Positions 1 through 7,910 of a DNA stretch of 42,479 bases are shown here, one piece after another (the stretch's first letter is position 1; each line of letters begins with the position of its first letter). The stretch is taken from the NCBI GenBank assembly GCA_947629245.1, contig CANRDC010000013.1, positions 1-42,479 on the forward strand, given 5' to 3'. The notes beneath the pieces are model-generated. The model was not told the DNA's origin, made no database searches, and was given only the letters and a program-made list of their open reading frames with translations. Origin of the DNA: an uncultured Oscillospiraceae bacterium. Its GTDB lineage: Bacteria > Bacillota > Clostridia > Oscillospirales > Oscillospiraceae. A program made the translations under genes and the position numbers.

Positions 1-2
1 TG

Positions 3-776
3 CAGGACAGCCTGAAGCTGGTGGACGCGGTGTGCGAGGTGGTGGACGCCCGCATCCCCTATGCCAGCCGGAACCCGGATCTGGACGCTATCATCGCCGG
101 GCGCAAGCCCCGGCTTCTGATCCTGAACCGGGCCGATCAGGCGGACCCTGCTGTGACCGCTCAGTGGAGGGCTTTCTACAAGGCCAGCGGCGTGGCCTTT
201 CTGGAGTGCGACTCTCAGTCGGGCCGGGGCGTGAAGAACCTGCCCCAGGCACTGCGGACCCTGCGGGACAAGCAGGGACCTATGCGGGCCATGGTGGTCG
301 GGGTGCCCAACGTGGGCAAATCCACCTTCATCAACAAGGTCAGCGGCCGCAGGACCGCCGCCGTCTCCGACCGGCCCGGCGTCACCCGTGGCAAGCAGTG
401 GATCACGGTGGACAGCCGGCTGGAGCTGCTGGACACGCCGGGCATTTTGTGGCCCCGGTTCGACGACCCGGCGGTGGGGGACGCTCTGGCCTTCACCGGG
501 GCGGTGAAGGACCAGGTGCTGGACATGGAGGAGCTGGCGGGCAAGCTTTTGGTAACGCTGCGGGCGCTATATCCGAACGCGATCCGGGAGCGGTACAAAT
601 TCGACCCGGACCCGGCGGCCCAGGGCTGGGAGCTTTTGGAGACCTGCGCGAGAAAGCGGGGCTTTCTCATGGCGGGCGGGAACGTGAACACGGAGCGGAT
701 GGCCGCCGTACTGCTGGACGAGTTTCGGGGCGGTAAGCTGGGGAGGATCAGTCTTGAACGACCTGTGGGAGGTTGA
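3..776 (+). CDS. rbgA: Ribosome biogenesis GTPase RbgA/YlqF, 5' end outside window
   Basis: This is a circularly permuted GTPase that acts in late maturation of the 50S ribosomal subunit. The reading frame is open from base 3 (reading QDSLKLVDAV...), so the true start lies upstream. About 257 codons are visible against roughly 280 for the family, so some 25 residues are missing. The G motifs appear in the permuted order: G4 first (ILNRADQAD), then G1 (GVPNVGKST), then G3 (DTPGILWP). G4 reads NRAD rather than the usual NKxD, a conservative change. The C-terminal part (YKFDPDP...GGNVNTERMA...FRGGKLGRISLE) matches the RNA-binding tail. The 3' end overlaps rnhB by 23 bases, which points to one operon with rnhB, yraN and thrC. 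Confidence 0.95.
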   Translation, partial: QDSLKLVDAVCEVVDARIPYASRNPDLDAIIAGRKPRLLILNRADQADPAVTAQWRAFYKASGVAFLECDSQSGRGVKNLPQALRTLRDKQGPMRAMVVGVPNVGKSTFINKVSGRRTAAVSDRPGVTRGKQWITVDSRLELLDTPGILWPRFDDPAVGDALAFTGAVKDQVLDMEELAGKLLVTLRALYPNAIRERYKFDPDPAAQGWELLETCARKRGFLMAGGNVNTERMAAVLLDEFRGGKLGRISLERPVGG

Positions 777-1362
777 GAGCGCGCTCCACCGGGAGGGCGT
801 GGCCCTGGTCTGCGGGGCGGACGAGGCCGGACGCGGCCCTTTGGCGGGGCCGGTGTGCGCGGCGGCGGCGATCCTGCCGGAGGGCGTGGATCTGCCGGGA
901 CTGAACGACTCGAAAAAACTCACGGAGAAAAGGCGCGAGGCGCTGTTTCCCCTCATTCAGGAGCGGGCCGTATCCTATGGGATCGCCTTCGCCACGGTGG
1001 AGGAGATCGAGCAGCTGAACATCCTGAACGCGGCGCTGCTGGCCATGGACCGGGCCATCGCTCAGCTGGACCCGGCGCCGGAGCTGGCGCTCATCGACGG
1101 CAACACCACCAGGGGCATATCCATACCTGCCAGAAGCGTGGTGGGCGGCGATGCAAAGTGCGCGTGCATCGCGGCGGCGTCGGTGCTGGCCAAGGTCACC
1201 CGTGACCGGCTCATGCGGGAGCTTGCGGAGCAATATCCCCAGTACGGCTTTGAAAAGCACAAGGGCTACGGCACGAAGGAGCATTACGCGGCGCTGGAGA
1301 AGTACGGCCCGTCCCCGGCGCACAGGCCGTCCTTTCTGAGGAAGTTCTATGCCAAGCGATAA
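754..1362 (+). CDS. rnhB: Ribonuclease HII
   Basis: Endonuclease that cuts the RNA strand of RNA-DNA hybrids and starts removal of single ribonucleotides from DNA. The 202-residue length is normal for the family. Visible motifs are the N-terminal GADEAGRGPLAGPV block with the acidic pair D23-E24, LNDSKKLTEKRRE, ALIDGN, ASVLAKVTRDRLM (catalytic Asp) and the C-terminal GYGTKEHYAAL...HRPSF. The start is TTG at 754, chosen because a GGGAGG Shine-Dalgarno lies at 741-746 and the protein then begins at the normal distance before the first motif. It overlaps both rbgA (upstream) and yraN (14 bases downstream), implying translational coupling. Confidence 0.95.
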   Translation: MNDLWEVESALHREGVALVCGADEAGRGPLAGPVCAAAAILPEGVDLPGLNDSKKLTEKRREALFPLIQERAVSYGIAFATVEEIEQLNILNAALLAMDRAIAQLDPAPELALIDGNTTRGISIPARSVVGGDAKCACIAAASVLAKVTRDRLMRELAEQYPQYGFEKHKGYGTKEHYAALEKYGPSPAHRPSFLRKFYAKR

Positions 1363-1720
1363 GAAGCTGCTGGGCGCCTTCGGGGAGGACGCGGCCTGCC
1401 GGTACCTGAAGCGCCATGGGTACAAGATCGAGGGCCGCAACTATGCCTGCCGGTTCGGGGAGGTGGATATCATCGCCCGTGACCGCCGGTATATCGTATT
1501 CGTGGAGGTCAAGCTGCGCAAGGACGCCAGCCACGGGCAGGCGGCGGAGTTCGTCACGGCACCCAAGCAGCGGCGGGTGATCGCCGCGGCGGAGCGGTGG
1601 CTCCAGCAGAACCCGTCCAGGCTCCAGCCGAGGTTCGACGTGATCGAGGTCTACGCCCCCCAGGGGCTGGAGACGAAAGAGCCGGAGATACATCATTTGG
1701 AGGACGCGTATTCGATATGA
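1349..1720 (+). CDS. YraN/UPF0102 family endonuclease-like protein
   Basis: A 123-residue member of the UPF0102 family, a small protein with a restriction-endonuclease-like fold often found beside rnhB. Its biochemical role is not settled. Recognisable blocks are the N-terminal GAFGEDAACRYLKRHGYKI, then RFGEVDIIARD and FVEVKLR, which together carry the E...D...ExK pattern of the nuclease fold, then AAERWL. The gene begins inside the end of rnhB, and its stop codon overlaps the ATG of thrC (ATGA at 1717-1720). The rnhB-yraN pair is common in Firmicutes. Attaching thrC behind it is a local arrangement. Confidence 0.9.
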   Translation: MPSDKKLLGAFGEDAACRYLKRHGYKIEGRNYACRFGEVDIIARDRRYIVFVEVKLRKDASHGQAAEFVTAPKQRRVIAAAERWLQQNPSRLQPRFDVIEVYAPQGLETKEPEIHHLEDAYSI

Positions 1721-3198
1721 AGTATGTGAGCACGAGACAGGGCCGCGGCGGCGTGACCGCCTCCCAGGCCATCATCCGGGGCATCGCCCCCGACGGGGGA
1801 CTGTACGTCCCGGAGACTATCCCCGCGGTGGATATGGACTTCATCCGCCGCCTGGCGTCTATGGATTACCGGGGCCGGGCAGTGGAGGTGCTGAGCCTGT
1901 ACCTGGAGGAGTTTTCCCGGAAAGAGCTGGAGGACATCGCGGAGGCGTCCTATGGGGACAATTTCGACTGCCCCGCCGTCGCGCCGCTGCGGGTGCTGGA
2001 CGGGACCACGGCATATCTGGAGCTGTGGCACGGGCCCACCAGCGCGTTCAAGGATATGGCGCTGCAGATCATGCCCCGGCTCCTGACGGCCAGTCTGCGG
2101 AAAAACGGCGAAAAGCGCACCGTGAGCATTCTCGTGGCCACCAGCGGGGACACGGGCAAGGCGGCCCTGGAGGGCTTCAAAGGCGTGCCCGGCACCAGGA
2201 TCATGGTGTTCTACCCACGGGACGGCGTCAGCCAGGTCCAGAAGCTGCAGATGGCCACCCAGGAGGGGAATAATGTAAACGTCGTGGCCGTGGAGGGCAA
2301 CTTTGACGACGCCCAGACCGGCGTGAAGAAGATCTTCGCCGACCGGGACTTTGAAAAGGTGCTGGATGGGCGGGGGTATTTTCTCAGCTCCGCCAACTCC
2401 ATCAACTGGGGCCGTCTGGTCCCCCAGATCGCCTATTACTTCTCCGCCTACTGCGATATGGTCAACGCCGGGGCGCTGGAAATGGGCGAAAAGCTGGACT
2501 TTTGCGTGCCCACCGGCAACTTCGGCAACATCCTGGCCGGGTGGTACGCAAAACAAATGGGGCTGCCCGTGGGGCGGTTCCTCTGCGCGTCCAACGACAA
2601 CAACGTCCTCACGGACTTCATCGCCACGGGGGTCTACGACAAAAACCGGCCCTTCCATCTGACAAGCTCCCCCTCCATGGACATCCTGGTGTCCTCCAAC
2701 CTGGAGCGGCTGCTGTACTGCCTGAGCGGGGACGCGGACCGGGTCCGGGACATGATGGAAAAGCTCGGCGCGGAGGGCCGCTACGACGCGGGGGAGGACC
2801 TGCGAAAAGCGGTGCAGGCGGAGTTCACCGGCGGCTTCTGCCGGGACGCCGACGCGAAGGAGGAGCTCGGCAGAGTATGGCGGGAACTGGGATATCTCAT
2901 GGATACCCACACCGCCGTGGCCAGCCGGGTCCTGCGCCAGCTCCGGGAGAAGCAGGGCGTCAGCCGTCCCACGGTGGTGGTGTCCACGGCCAGCCCCTTC
3001 AAGTTTGGCGGCGCGGTGCTGGAGGCCCTGGGGGCGGTGACCAGCGAGACAGGCCCGGCCCTGGTGGACGAGCTGGCCGCCTTCACGGGTCTGCCCGCCC
3101 CTGGACCCCTCGCCGGTCTGGGACAGAAACCGGTCCGCTTTGACAAGTGGGTGACCAAAGAGGATATGGAGAGCGCCGTATCGGAGTTTTTGGCGTAA
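1717..3198 (+). CDS. thrC: Threonine synthase
   Basis: PLP enzyme that converts O-phosphohomoserine to threonine, the last step of threonine synthesis. The protein is 493 residues, as expected for the long (thrC type 2) subfamily. The N-terminal block MKYVSTRQGRGGVTASQAI is typical. HGPTSAFKDMALQ carries the PLP lysine K112, and ATSGDTGKAALEGF is the phosphate-binding loop. The ATG at 1717 was chosen over an in-frame start 120 bases upstream because that extension lies wholly inside yraN and lacks family similarity. GGAGG at 1699-1703 serves as ribosome site with a rather long spacer. It overlaps yraN by four bases, so it is probably co-transcribed with rbgA-rnhB-yraN. The next gene is convergent. 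Confidence 0.95.
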   Translation: MKYVSTRQGRGGVTASQAIIRGIAPDGGLYVPETIPAVDMDFIRRLASMDYRGRAVEVLSLYLEEFSRKELEDIAEASYGDNFDCPAVAPLRVLDGTTAYLELWHGPTSAFKDMALQIMPRLLTASLRKNGEKRTVSILVATSGDTGKAALEGFKGVPGTRIMVFYPRDGVSQVQKLQMATQEGNNVNVVAVEGNFDDAQTGVKKIFADRDFEKVLDGRGYFLSSANSINWGRLVPQIAYYFSAYCDMVNAGALEMGEKLDFCVPTGNFGNILAGWYAKQMGLPVGRFLCASNDNNVLTDFIATGVYDKNRPFHLTSSPSMDILVSSNLERLLYCLSGDADRVRDMMEKLGAEGRYDAGEDLRKAVQAEFTGGFCRDADAKEELGRVWRELGYLMDTHTAVASRVLRQLREKQGVSRPTVVVSTASPFKFGGAVLEALGAVTSETGPALVDELAAFTGLPAPGPLAGLGQKPVRFDKWVTKEDMESAVSEFLA

Positions 3199-3224
3199 TA
3201 CTGTCGGTCACCGCCAGCCCAAAA

Positions 3225-3366
3225 GCCCCCCTTGCGTAAAGGGGGGAAGGCGGCGACAGCCGCCAGGGGGGATTGATTCATAGACCAGGTGCGATAGACG
3301 GACAGCTCTATCAATCAATCCCTCAGTCAGCGCTTTGCGCTGACAGCTCCCTTTACACAAGGGAGC
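3225..3366. repeat. Composite inverted repeat, MITE/REP-like
   Basis: Two related units of about 60 bases lie head to head. The left unit (about 3225-3282) begins GCCCCCCTTGCGTAAAGG and ends in GATTGATTCATAGA. The right unit (about 3305-3366), read on the minus strand, begins GGCTCCCTTGTGTAAAGG and ends in GATTGATTGATAGA. Each contains its own small hairpins, for example 3226-3246 and GTCAGCG...CGCTGAC at 3326-3344. It sits between the convergent thrC and DUF1540 genes and encodes nothing obvious. From general knowledge, similar palindromic intergenic elements are common in Oscillospiraceae genomes. It may also act as a transcription stop. Confidence 0.7.
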
Positions 3367-3401
3367 CGTCAATAAGGTGCGCCTGCGGCGGCATATGTAG
3401 A

Positions 3402-3419
3402 GGCGGCAAAAATGCCGCC
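3402..3419. other. Hairpin downstream of DUF1540 gene
   Basis: GGCGGCA (3402-3408) pairs perfectly with TGCCGCC (3413-3419) around an AAAA loop. It lies just past the stop of the minus-strand DUF1540 gene. No T-run follows on the minus strand, so it is at best a weak terminator or mRNA-end hairpin. Confidence 0.5.
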
Positions 3420-3426
3420 CCTGAGG

Positions 3427-3621
3427 TCACACATACTGCCAGGTGTCCACGGGTGAGAAGGTGCCGCAGAAGGTCTCCGCCCTGGTGACGGCCTCCTCGC
3501 TCTTGACGTTGATATGCGTCGCGGTGCACTGGTCGCTGAGCGTGTGATGCTTGCAGTTGGTCACAGTGCAGTTGACGCCGCTGATGCAATCCCGGCCGCC
3601 GCAATTCTTCTTGTCTTCCAT
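3427..3621 (-). CDS. DUF1540 domain protein, small Cys-rich
   Basis: A 64-residue protein with the DUF1540 pattern: an N-terminal NCGGRDCISGVNC block, CTVTNCKHHTLSDQCTA, then a C-terminal ETFCGTF. Many cysteines in CxxxxC and CxxxC spacing suggest a small metal-binding (probably zinc) protein, but the function of the family is unknown. The start is supported by a clear AGGTGAT ribosome site (minus strand, about 3630-3636) six bases before the ATG. It is convergent with thrC and divergent from the metallophosphoesterase gene, with only 50 bases between the two starts. Confidence 0.88.
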   Translation of the reverse strand: MEDKKNCGGRDCISGVNCTVTNCKHHTLSDQCTATHINVKSEEAVTRAETFCGTFSPVDTWQYV

Positions 3622-3632
3622 CTCTCTATCAC

Positions 3633-3653
3633 CTCGCGGATAGTATCTGCGAG
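3633..3653. promoter_or_regulatory. Near-perfect palindrome between divergent genes
   Basis: CTCGCGGATA (3633-3642), a central G, then TATCTGCGAG (3644-3653) form a 21-base palindrome with one mismatched pair. It fills the 50-base gap between the DUF1540 gene and the metallophosphoesterase gene and overlaps the ribosome site of the former. It could be an operator, or an mRNA hairpin that hides the DUF1540 ribosome site. No regulator is known. Confidence 0.4.
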
Positions 3654-3671
3654 CGGAAAGGCGTTTATTCG

Positions 3672-4361
3672 ATGTCTCTTTTTGCCATAGGGGACCTGCA
3701 CCTGTCCTTCGGCGCGGACAAGCCCATGGATGTGTTCGGGCCCCGGTGGAAAAACCATGTACAGAAGCTCCGGGAGGGATTTTCCGCGCTGGGTCCGGAG
3801 GATGTGTGCGTGCTGTGCGGCGACACCAGCTGGGCGCTGGACCTGGACGGCGCGCTGGAGGATTTTCGGTTCATCGACGCCCTGCCGGGCCGGAAGATCG
3901 TCCTCAAGGGCAACCACGATTACTGGTGGACCTCCGCGGCCAAGATGAACGCTTTTTTTGAAAAAAATTCCATCCGGACCGTCTCCATCCTCCGCAACAA
4001 CTTCTATCCCTATGGCGACAACGCCGCCGTCTGCGGCGCCAAGGGCTGGTTTTATGAGGAGAGTCGGGGCACGGAGCACGACAAAAAGCTCATGGAGCGG
4101 GAGATACTGCGGCTGGAGGCGAGCCTGAAGGCGGCGGGGGACCGGGACAAATACGTCTTTCTCCATTATCCGCCCAAATACGGCGGGTATGTGTGCCGGG
4201 AGATATTGGACCTGTTCCTGCGATACGAGGTGAAGGCGTGCGCCAGCGGCCATCTGCACGCGGACAGTCTGCGCCTGGCCTTCAACGGTTATTGGGAAAA
4301 TACCCGATATTTTTGTGTTTCCGGCGACGGGATCGATTTTAGACCTTGCAAGATCCTGTGA
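3672..4361 (+). CDS. Calcineurin-like metallophosphoesterase
   Basis: A 229-residue binuclear metal phosphoesterase. All five family motifs are visible in order: IGDLHL (D8, H10), VLCGDTSW, LKGNHDYWW, VFLHYPP and SGHLHA. A short GPRWKNHVQKL segment follows motif 1, as in the Firmicutes subfamily annotated only as a phosphohydrolase. The physiological substrate is unknown. The ATG at 3672 places motif 1 at the extreme N-terminus, as usual, so no longer start is needed. The ribosome site is only moderate (GCGGAAAGG). It is transcribed away from the DUF1540 gene, and trigger factor follows after 85 bases that contain a possible promoter. Confidence 0.88.
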   Translation: MSLFAIGDLHLSFGADKPMDVFGPRWKNHVQKLREGFSALGPEDVCVLCGDTSWALDLDGALEDFRFIDALPGRKIVLKGNHDYWWTSAAKMNAFFEKNSIRTVSILRNNFYPYGDNAAVCGAKGWFYEESRGTEHDKKLMEREILRLEASLKAAGDRDKYVFLHYPPKYGGYVCREILDLFLRYEVKACASGHLHADSLRLAFNGYWENTRYFCVSGDGIDFRPCKIL

Positions 4362-4397
4362 TTTTTGGTAAAATACGATGCTGTGTCATTATGCATG

Positions 4398-4403
4398 TAT
4401 AAT
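4398..4403 (+). promoter_or_regulatory. Possible -10 box upstream of tig
   Basis: A perfect TATAAT lies 43 bases before the trigger factor ATG in a locally AT-rich stretch between the metallophosphoesterase stop and tig. No good -35 hexamer is found at 16-18 bases, so the call is tentative. Confidence 0.35.
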
Positions 4404-4446
4404 TTAAGATCATTCCCCGCGTAATATTGGAAGGAGAAGTCAATCC

Positions 4447-5922
4447 ATGATCGTAAAGAACGTAGAAAAGAAAGAAAAGAGCACGGTGAGCTTTGACGTG
4501 GTGTGCGACGCCGCGGAGTTCGAGAAGGCCGTGAACGGAGCCTACCTCAAGAACAAGGGCAAGATCTTTGTTCAGGGCTTCCGGAAGGGCAAGGCCCCCC
4601 GCATGGTCATCGAGGGCATGTACGGCAAGGACGTGTTCTATGACGACGCCGCCGACGATCTGGCGCCCGCCGCTTTCCGCTTCGCCGTGGAGCAGGAGCA
4701 TCTGCGGGCCGTGGGCAATCCCGCCGTCAAGGCGGTGGACGTGTCCGACGATAAGGAGCTGACGCTCTCCTTCGTGACGGCTGTGTGGCCGGAGGTGACC
4801 TTGGGCCAGTATAAGGGCGTAGAGGCCCCCAAGGCCAAGGTGGAGATCGGCGACGAGCAGGTGGCCGGTGAGCTGGAGAAGATCCGCAGGCGCAACAGCC
4901 GCATCGTCACCGTGGAGCGCCCCGCCAAGCTGGAGGACACCGCTGTCATCGACTACGAGGGCAGCGTGGACGGCGTGCCCTTCGACGGCGGCAAGGCCGA
5001 GGGCCACAATCTGGTCCTGGGCTCCGGCAGCTTCATCCCCGGTTTTGAGGACCAGGTGGTGGGCATGAGCGCCGGTGAGGAGAAGGATATCGACGTCACC
5101 TTCCCCGAGGATTACCACGAGAAGTCCCTGGCGGGCAAGGCCGCCGTGTTCCACGTCAAGTGCAACGAGGTCAAGGAGAACCAGATGCCCGACCTGGACG
5201 ACGAGTTCGCCAAGGATGTGTCCGAGTTCGACACTCTGGATGAGTACAGGGCCTCTGTGCGGGAGAAGCTGGAAAAGGCCGCCGAGGACGAGGCGACCAG
5301 CGCCTATCAGTCCGCCCTGCTCGAGAAGGCCGGAGACGCTATCACCGCCGACATCCCCGAGGCCATGGTGGAAGAGCAGATGGACAATATGATGCGGGAG
5401 TATGACCAGAACCTGCAGATGAACGGGCTGAATCTGGAGCTGTATCTGAAGTATCTGGGCCAGGACGCCAAGACGTTCCGGGAGCAGACCCGTCCCACGG
5501 CGGAGCGCCGGGTCAGGACCGACCTGCTGCTGGACAAGGTGGCCGAGGCGGAGAACATCGAGGTCTCCGACGAGGAGATAGACGCCGAGTACGAAAAGCT
5601 GGCCGGGCAGTACGGCATGACCGCCGAGCAGGTGAAGCAGGCCCTGGCGAAGGACGTGATCGCCGGTGACGTGAAGACCCGCAAGGCCGCCCAGATCATC
5701 TTTGACAGCGGCGTGCCCACCGAGCCCGCGGCCGAGGAAGCTCCCGCCGAGGAGGCCAAGCCCGCCAAGAAGCGCGCGACCCGGAAGAAGGCGGAGAAGC
5801 CTGCCGAGGAAGCGGAGGAGGCTCCCGCCGAGGAGGCCAAGCCCGCCAAGAAGCGCGCGCCCAGAAAGACGGCCAAAAAGGACGAGGCGCCGGAGACGGA
5901 GACCGAGCCTAAGGCGGAATAA
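4447..5922 (+). CDS. tig: Trigger factor with charged C-terminal tail
   Basis: Ribosome-bound chaperone and peptidyl-prolyl isomerase that meets nascent chains at the tunnel exit. Domains in order are the N-terminal ribosome-binding domain with the signature GFRKGKAP (residues 44-51), an FKBP-type isomerase domain at about 155-245 (DTAVIDYEGSVDGVPFDGG, FIPGFEDQVVGM), and the helical chaperone domain to about 425. A tail of some 65 residues follows, made of Ala/Glu/Pro and Lys/Arg blocks and containing a duplicated unit. Family members usually end near 430-450 residues; this one has 491. AAGGAG at 4431-4436 is the ribosome site. It stands at the head of the tig-clpP-clpX(-lon-ysxC) cluster typical of Firmicutes. 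Confidence 0.96.
   Translation: MIVKNVEKKEKSTVSFDVVCDAAEFEKAVNGAYLKNKGKIFVQGFRKGKAPRMVIEGMYGKDVFYDDAADDLAPAAFRFAVEQEHLRAVGNPAVKAVDVSDDKELTLSFVTAVWPEVTLGQYKGVEAPKAKVEIGDEQVAGELEKIRRRNSRIVTVERPAKLEDTAVIDYEGSVDGVPFDGGKAEGHNLVLGSGSFIPGFEDQVVGMSAGEEKDIDVTFPEDYHEKSLAGKAAVFHVKCNEVKENQMPDLDDEFAKDVSEFDTLDEYRASVREKLEKAAEDEATSAYQSALLEKAGDAITADIPEAMVEEQMDNMMREYDQNLQMNGLNLELYLKYLGQDAKTFREQTRPTAERRVRTDLLLDKVAEAENIEVSDEEIDAEYEKLAGQYGMTAEQVKQALAKDVIAGDVKTRKAAQIIFDSGVPTEPAAEEAPAEEAKPAKKRATRKKAEKPAEEAEEAPAEEAKPAKKRAPRKTAKKDEAPETETEPKAE
5734..5868 (+). repeat. Tandem-type duplication encoding the trigger factor tail
   Basis: Two 54-base copies (5734-5787 and 5815-5868) are nearly identical and lie 81 bases apart, start to start. 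Each encodes EEAPAEEAKPAKKRA followed by T/P-R-K. The encoded PAKKR motif resembles histone H1-like and other nucleic-acid-binding basic tails. The copies differ by only a few substitutions, so the duplication looks recent or is kept uniform by recombination. Confidence 0.85.
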
Positions 5923-5972
5923 GCCGGGAAGATTTTGGATAGGCTTTCAGTGCTTGGAAAGGAGCGAGACCG

Positions 5973-6554
5973 ATGAGCTTAGTACCGTATGTAGTGGAAC
6001 AGACCTCCCGGGGCGAGCGTTCGTACGACATCTTCTCCCGGCTTTTGAACGACCGGATCATCATGCTGTCGGAGGAAGTGAACGACACCACCGCGTCCCT
6101 GGTCGTGGCCCAGATGCTCTATCTGGAGGGCCAGGACCCGGACAAGGACATCCAGTTCTACATCAACAGCCCCGGCGGCAGCGTCACGGCTGGTATGGCG
6201 ATCTATGACACCATGCAGTATATCAAGTGCGACGTGTCCACCATCTGCGTAGGGCTCGCCGCCAGCATGGGGGCGTTCCTGCTCTCGAGCGGCGCCAAGG
6301 GCAAGCGTATCGCCCTGCCCAACGCCGAGATCATGATCCACCAGCCCTCCGCGGGCACCCAGGGTCAGATCACCGATATGGCCATCCACCTGAAACGGCT
6401 GGAGGTCATCAAGGAGCGGCTGAACCATATCCTGGCGGACAATACCGGCAGGAGCTATGAGGAGATCGTGGACGCCACGGAGCGGGACAATTTCATGACC
6501 GCGGAGGAGGCAGTCCAGTACGGCCTCATCGATAAGATCATCACGAAGAGGTAA
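5973..6554 (+). CDS. clpP: ATP-dependent Clp protease proteolytic subunit
   Basis: Serine peptidase that forms the 14-subunit proteolytic chamber used by ClpX and other Clp ATPases. The 193-residue length is standard. The catalytic triad is visible: S98 in [10 protein letters not shown]123 in MIHQPSAG and D172 in ERDNFM. The processing-site region [25 protein letters not shown] is conserved. The start at 5973 has AAAGGAG at 5958-5964. The clpX gene follows after six bases, so ClpP and its unfoldase are surely co-transcribed. Confidence 0.97.
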   Translation: MSLVPYVVEQTSRGERSYDIFSRLLNDRIIMLSEEVNDTTASLVVAQMLYLEGQDPDKDIQFYINSPGGSVTAGMAIYDTMQYIKCDVSTICVGLAASMGAFLLSSGAKGKRIALPNAEIMIHQPSAGTQGQITDMAIHLKRLEVIKERLNHILADNTGRSYEEIVDATERDNFMTAEEAVQYGLIDKIITKR

Positions 6555-6560
6555 CCGTCT

Positions 6561-7844
6561 ATGCCGAGAGAGGGCGACAAGAGAATACTCCGGTGCAGCT
6601 TCTGCGGCAAGGCGCAGTCTCAGGTCCAGCGGCTGATCGCGGGCAACGACGCGTATATCTGCGACGAGTGCGTGCGGCTGTGCCTGAGCATCCTGGGGGA
6701 CGAGTTCGAGGAGGATTATCCCGACTTTACACGGGAGGATCTGGAGCCGGAGCAGGTGCTGGAGCTGAAGGACGTGCCCGTGCCCCGGAAGATCAAGGCG
6801 GCGCTGGACGATTATATCATCGGCCAGGACCGGGCGAAGATCGCCCTGTCCGTGGCGGTGTATAACCACTATAAGCGCATCCTCCACCGGGAGCAGAGCG
6901 ACGTGGACCTGCAAAAGTCCAACATCCTGCTGGTTGGCCCCACCGGCAGCGGCAAGACCCTGTTCGCCCAGACCCTGGCGCGGATGCTGAACGTACCCTT
7001 CGCCATCGCCGACGCCACCACCCTGACGGAGGCGGGCTATGTGGGCGAGGACGTGGAGAACATCCTGCTGCGGCTGCTGCAGGCGGCGGATTTCGACGTG
7101 GAGCGGGCCCAGCAGGGCATCATCTACATCGACGAGATCGACAAGATCTCCCGCAAGAGCGAGAACACCTCCATCACGCGGGACGTGTCCGGCGAGGGCG
7201 TGCAGCAGGCGCTTTTGAAGATCCTGGAGGGCACCGTGGCCGCCGTCCCGCCCCAGGGCGGGCGCAAGCACCCCCACCAGGAGTTCATCCACATCGACAC
7301 CAGCAACATCCTGTTCATCTGCGGCGGCGCCTTCGACGGGCTGGACAAGATCATCGAAAACCGCATGGACCGCAAGAGCCTTGGCTTCGGCGCGGAGATC
7401 GCCTCCCGGAAGGAGAAGGACGTGGGCGAGGTGCTCAGCCACGTCCAGTCCCACGACCTTCTCAAATTCGGCATCATCCCGGAGCTCATCGGCCGCCTTC
7501 CCGTCATCACCACCCTGGACAGCCTGAAGCGGGAGGACCTGATACGCATCCTGACGGAGCCGAAAAACGCCCTGGTAAAGCAGTATCAGGCCATGCTGGC
7601 CTATGACGACGTGAAGCTGGAGTTCGACCCACGGGCTCTGGAGGCCATCGCCGACAAGGCCATCGAGATGGAGATCGGCGCCAGGGGCCTGCGGAGCATC
7701 ACGGAGAGCATCATGACGGCGGTCATGTTCGAGGCGCCCTCGGACAGCACCATCGAGTCGGTGGTCATCACTGCGGACTGCGTAAAAAACGGCTCCCGCC
7801 CGGTGATCTACCGTCGGCGGCTGGAGAACAGGGACGCCTCATGA
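6561..7844 (+). CDS. clpX: ATP-dependent Clp protease ATP-binding subunit ClpX
   Basis: AAA+ unfoldase that recognises tagged or regulatory substrates and feeds them to ClpP. The N-terminal zinc-binding domain has four cysteines (C12, C15, C34, C37). Walker A is GPTGSGKT (residues 126-133), the pore loop is in [11 protein letters not shown], and Walker B is IIYIDEIDK. The arginine-finger region and the LGF loop that contacts ClpP (in KSLGFGAEI) are also present. The length of 427 is normal. It sits in the clpP-clpX operon. An intrinsic-terminator-like hairpin follows 23 bases after the stop and separates it from lon. Confidence 0.97.
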   Translation: MPREGDKRILRCSFCGKAQSQVQRLIAGNDAYICDECVRLCLSILGDEFEEDYPDFTREDLEPEQVLELKDVPVPRKIKAALDDYIIGQDRAKIALSVAVYNHYKRILHREQSDVDLQKSNILLVGPTGSGKTLFAQTLARMLNVPFAIADATTLTEAGYVGEDVENILLRLLQAADFDVERAQQGIIYIDEIDKISRKSENTSITRDVSGEGVQQALLKILEGTVAAVPPQGGRKHPHQEFIHIDTSNILFICGGAFDGLDKIIENRMDRKSLGFGAEIASRKEKDVGEVLSHVQSHDLLKFGIIPELIGRLPVITTLDSLKREDLIRILTEPKNALVKQYQAMLAYDDVKLEFDPRALEAIADKAIEMEIGARGLRSITESIMTAVMFEAPSDSTIESVVITADCVKNGSRPVIYRRRLENRDAS

Positions 7845-7867
7845 ATCGCAATACCTGAACGGGACAT

Positions 7868-7891
7868 GGCCGCACAGTGGTGCGGCCTTTT
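7868..7891 (+). terminator. Intrinsic terminator or attenuator between clpX and lon
   Basis: GGCCGCAC (7868-7875) pairs perfectly with GTGCGGCC (7880-7887) around an AGTG loop and is followed by TTTT. The lon ribosome site starts only six bases later and no promoter can fit between them. The hairpin must therefore be leaky, be bypassed, or act as an attenuator for lon. Confidence 0.75.
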
Positions 7892-7910
7892 CCCGATAGG
7901 AGAGAAAACT

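Noticed and set aside
1597-1716. N-terminal extension of threonine synthase
   Set aside because: The in-frame extension lies inside yraN and has no thrC similarity. ATG 1717 matches the normal protein start.
7866-7910. Longer N-terminus for Lon
   Set aside because: It would translate the clpX-lon hairpin, while ATG 7911 has a good ribosome site and gives the usual N-terminus.
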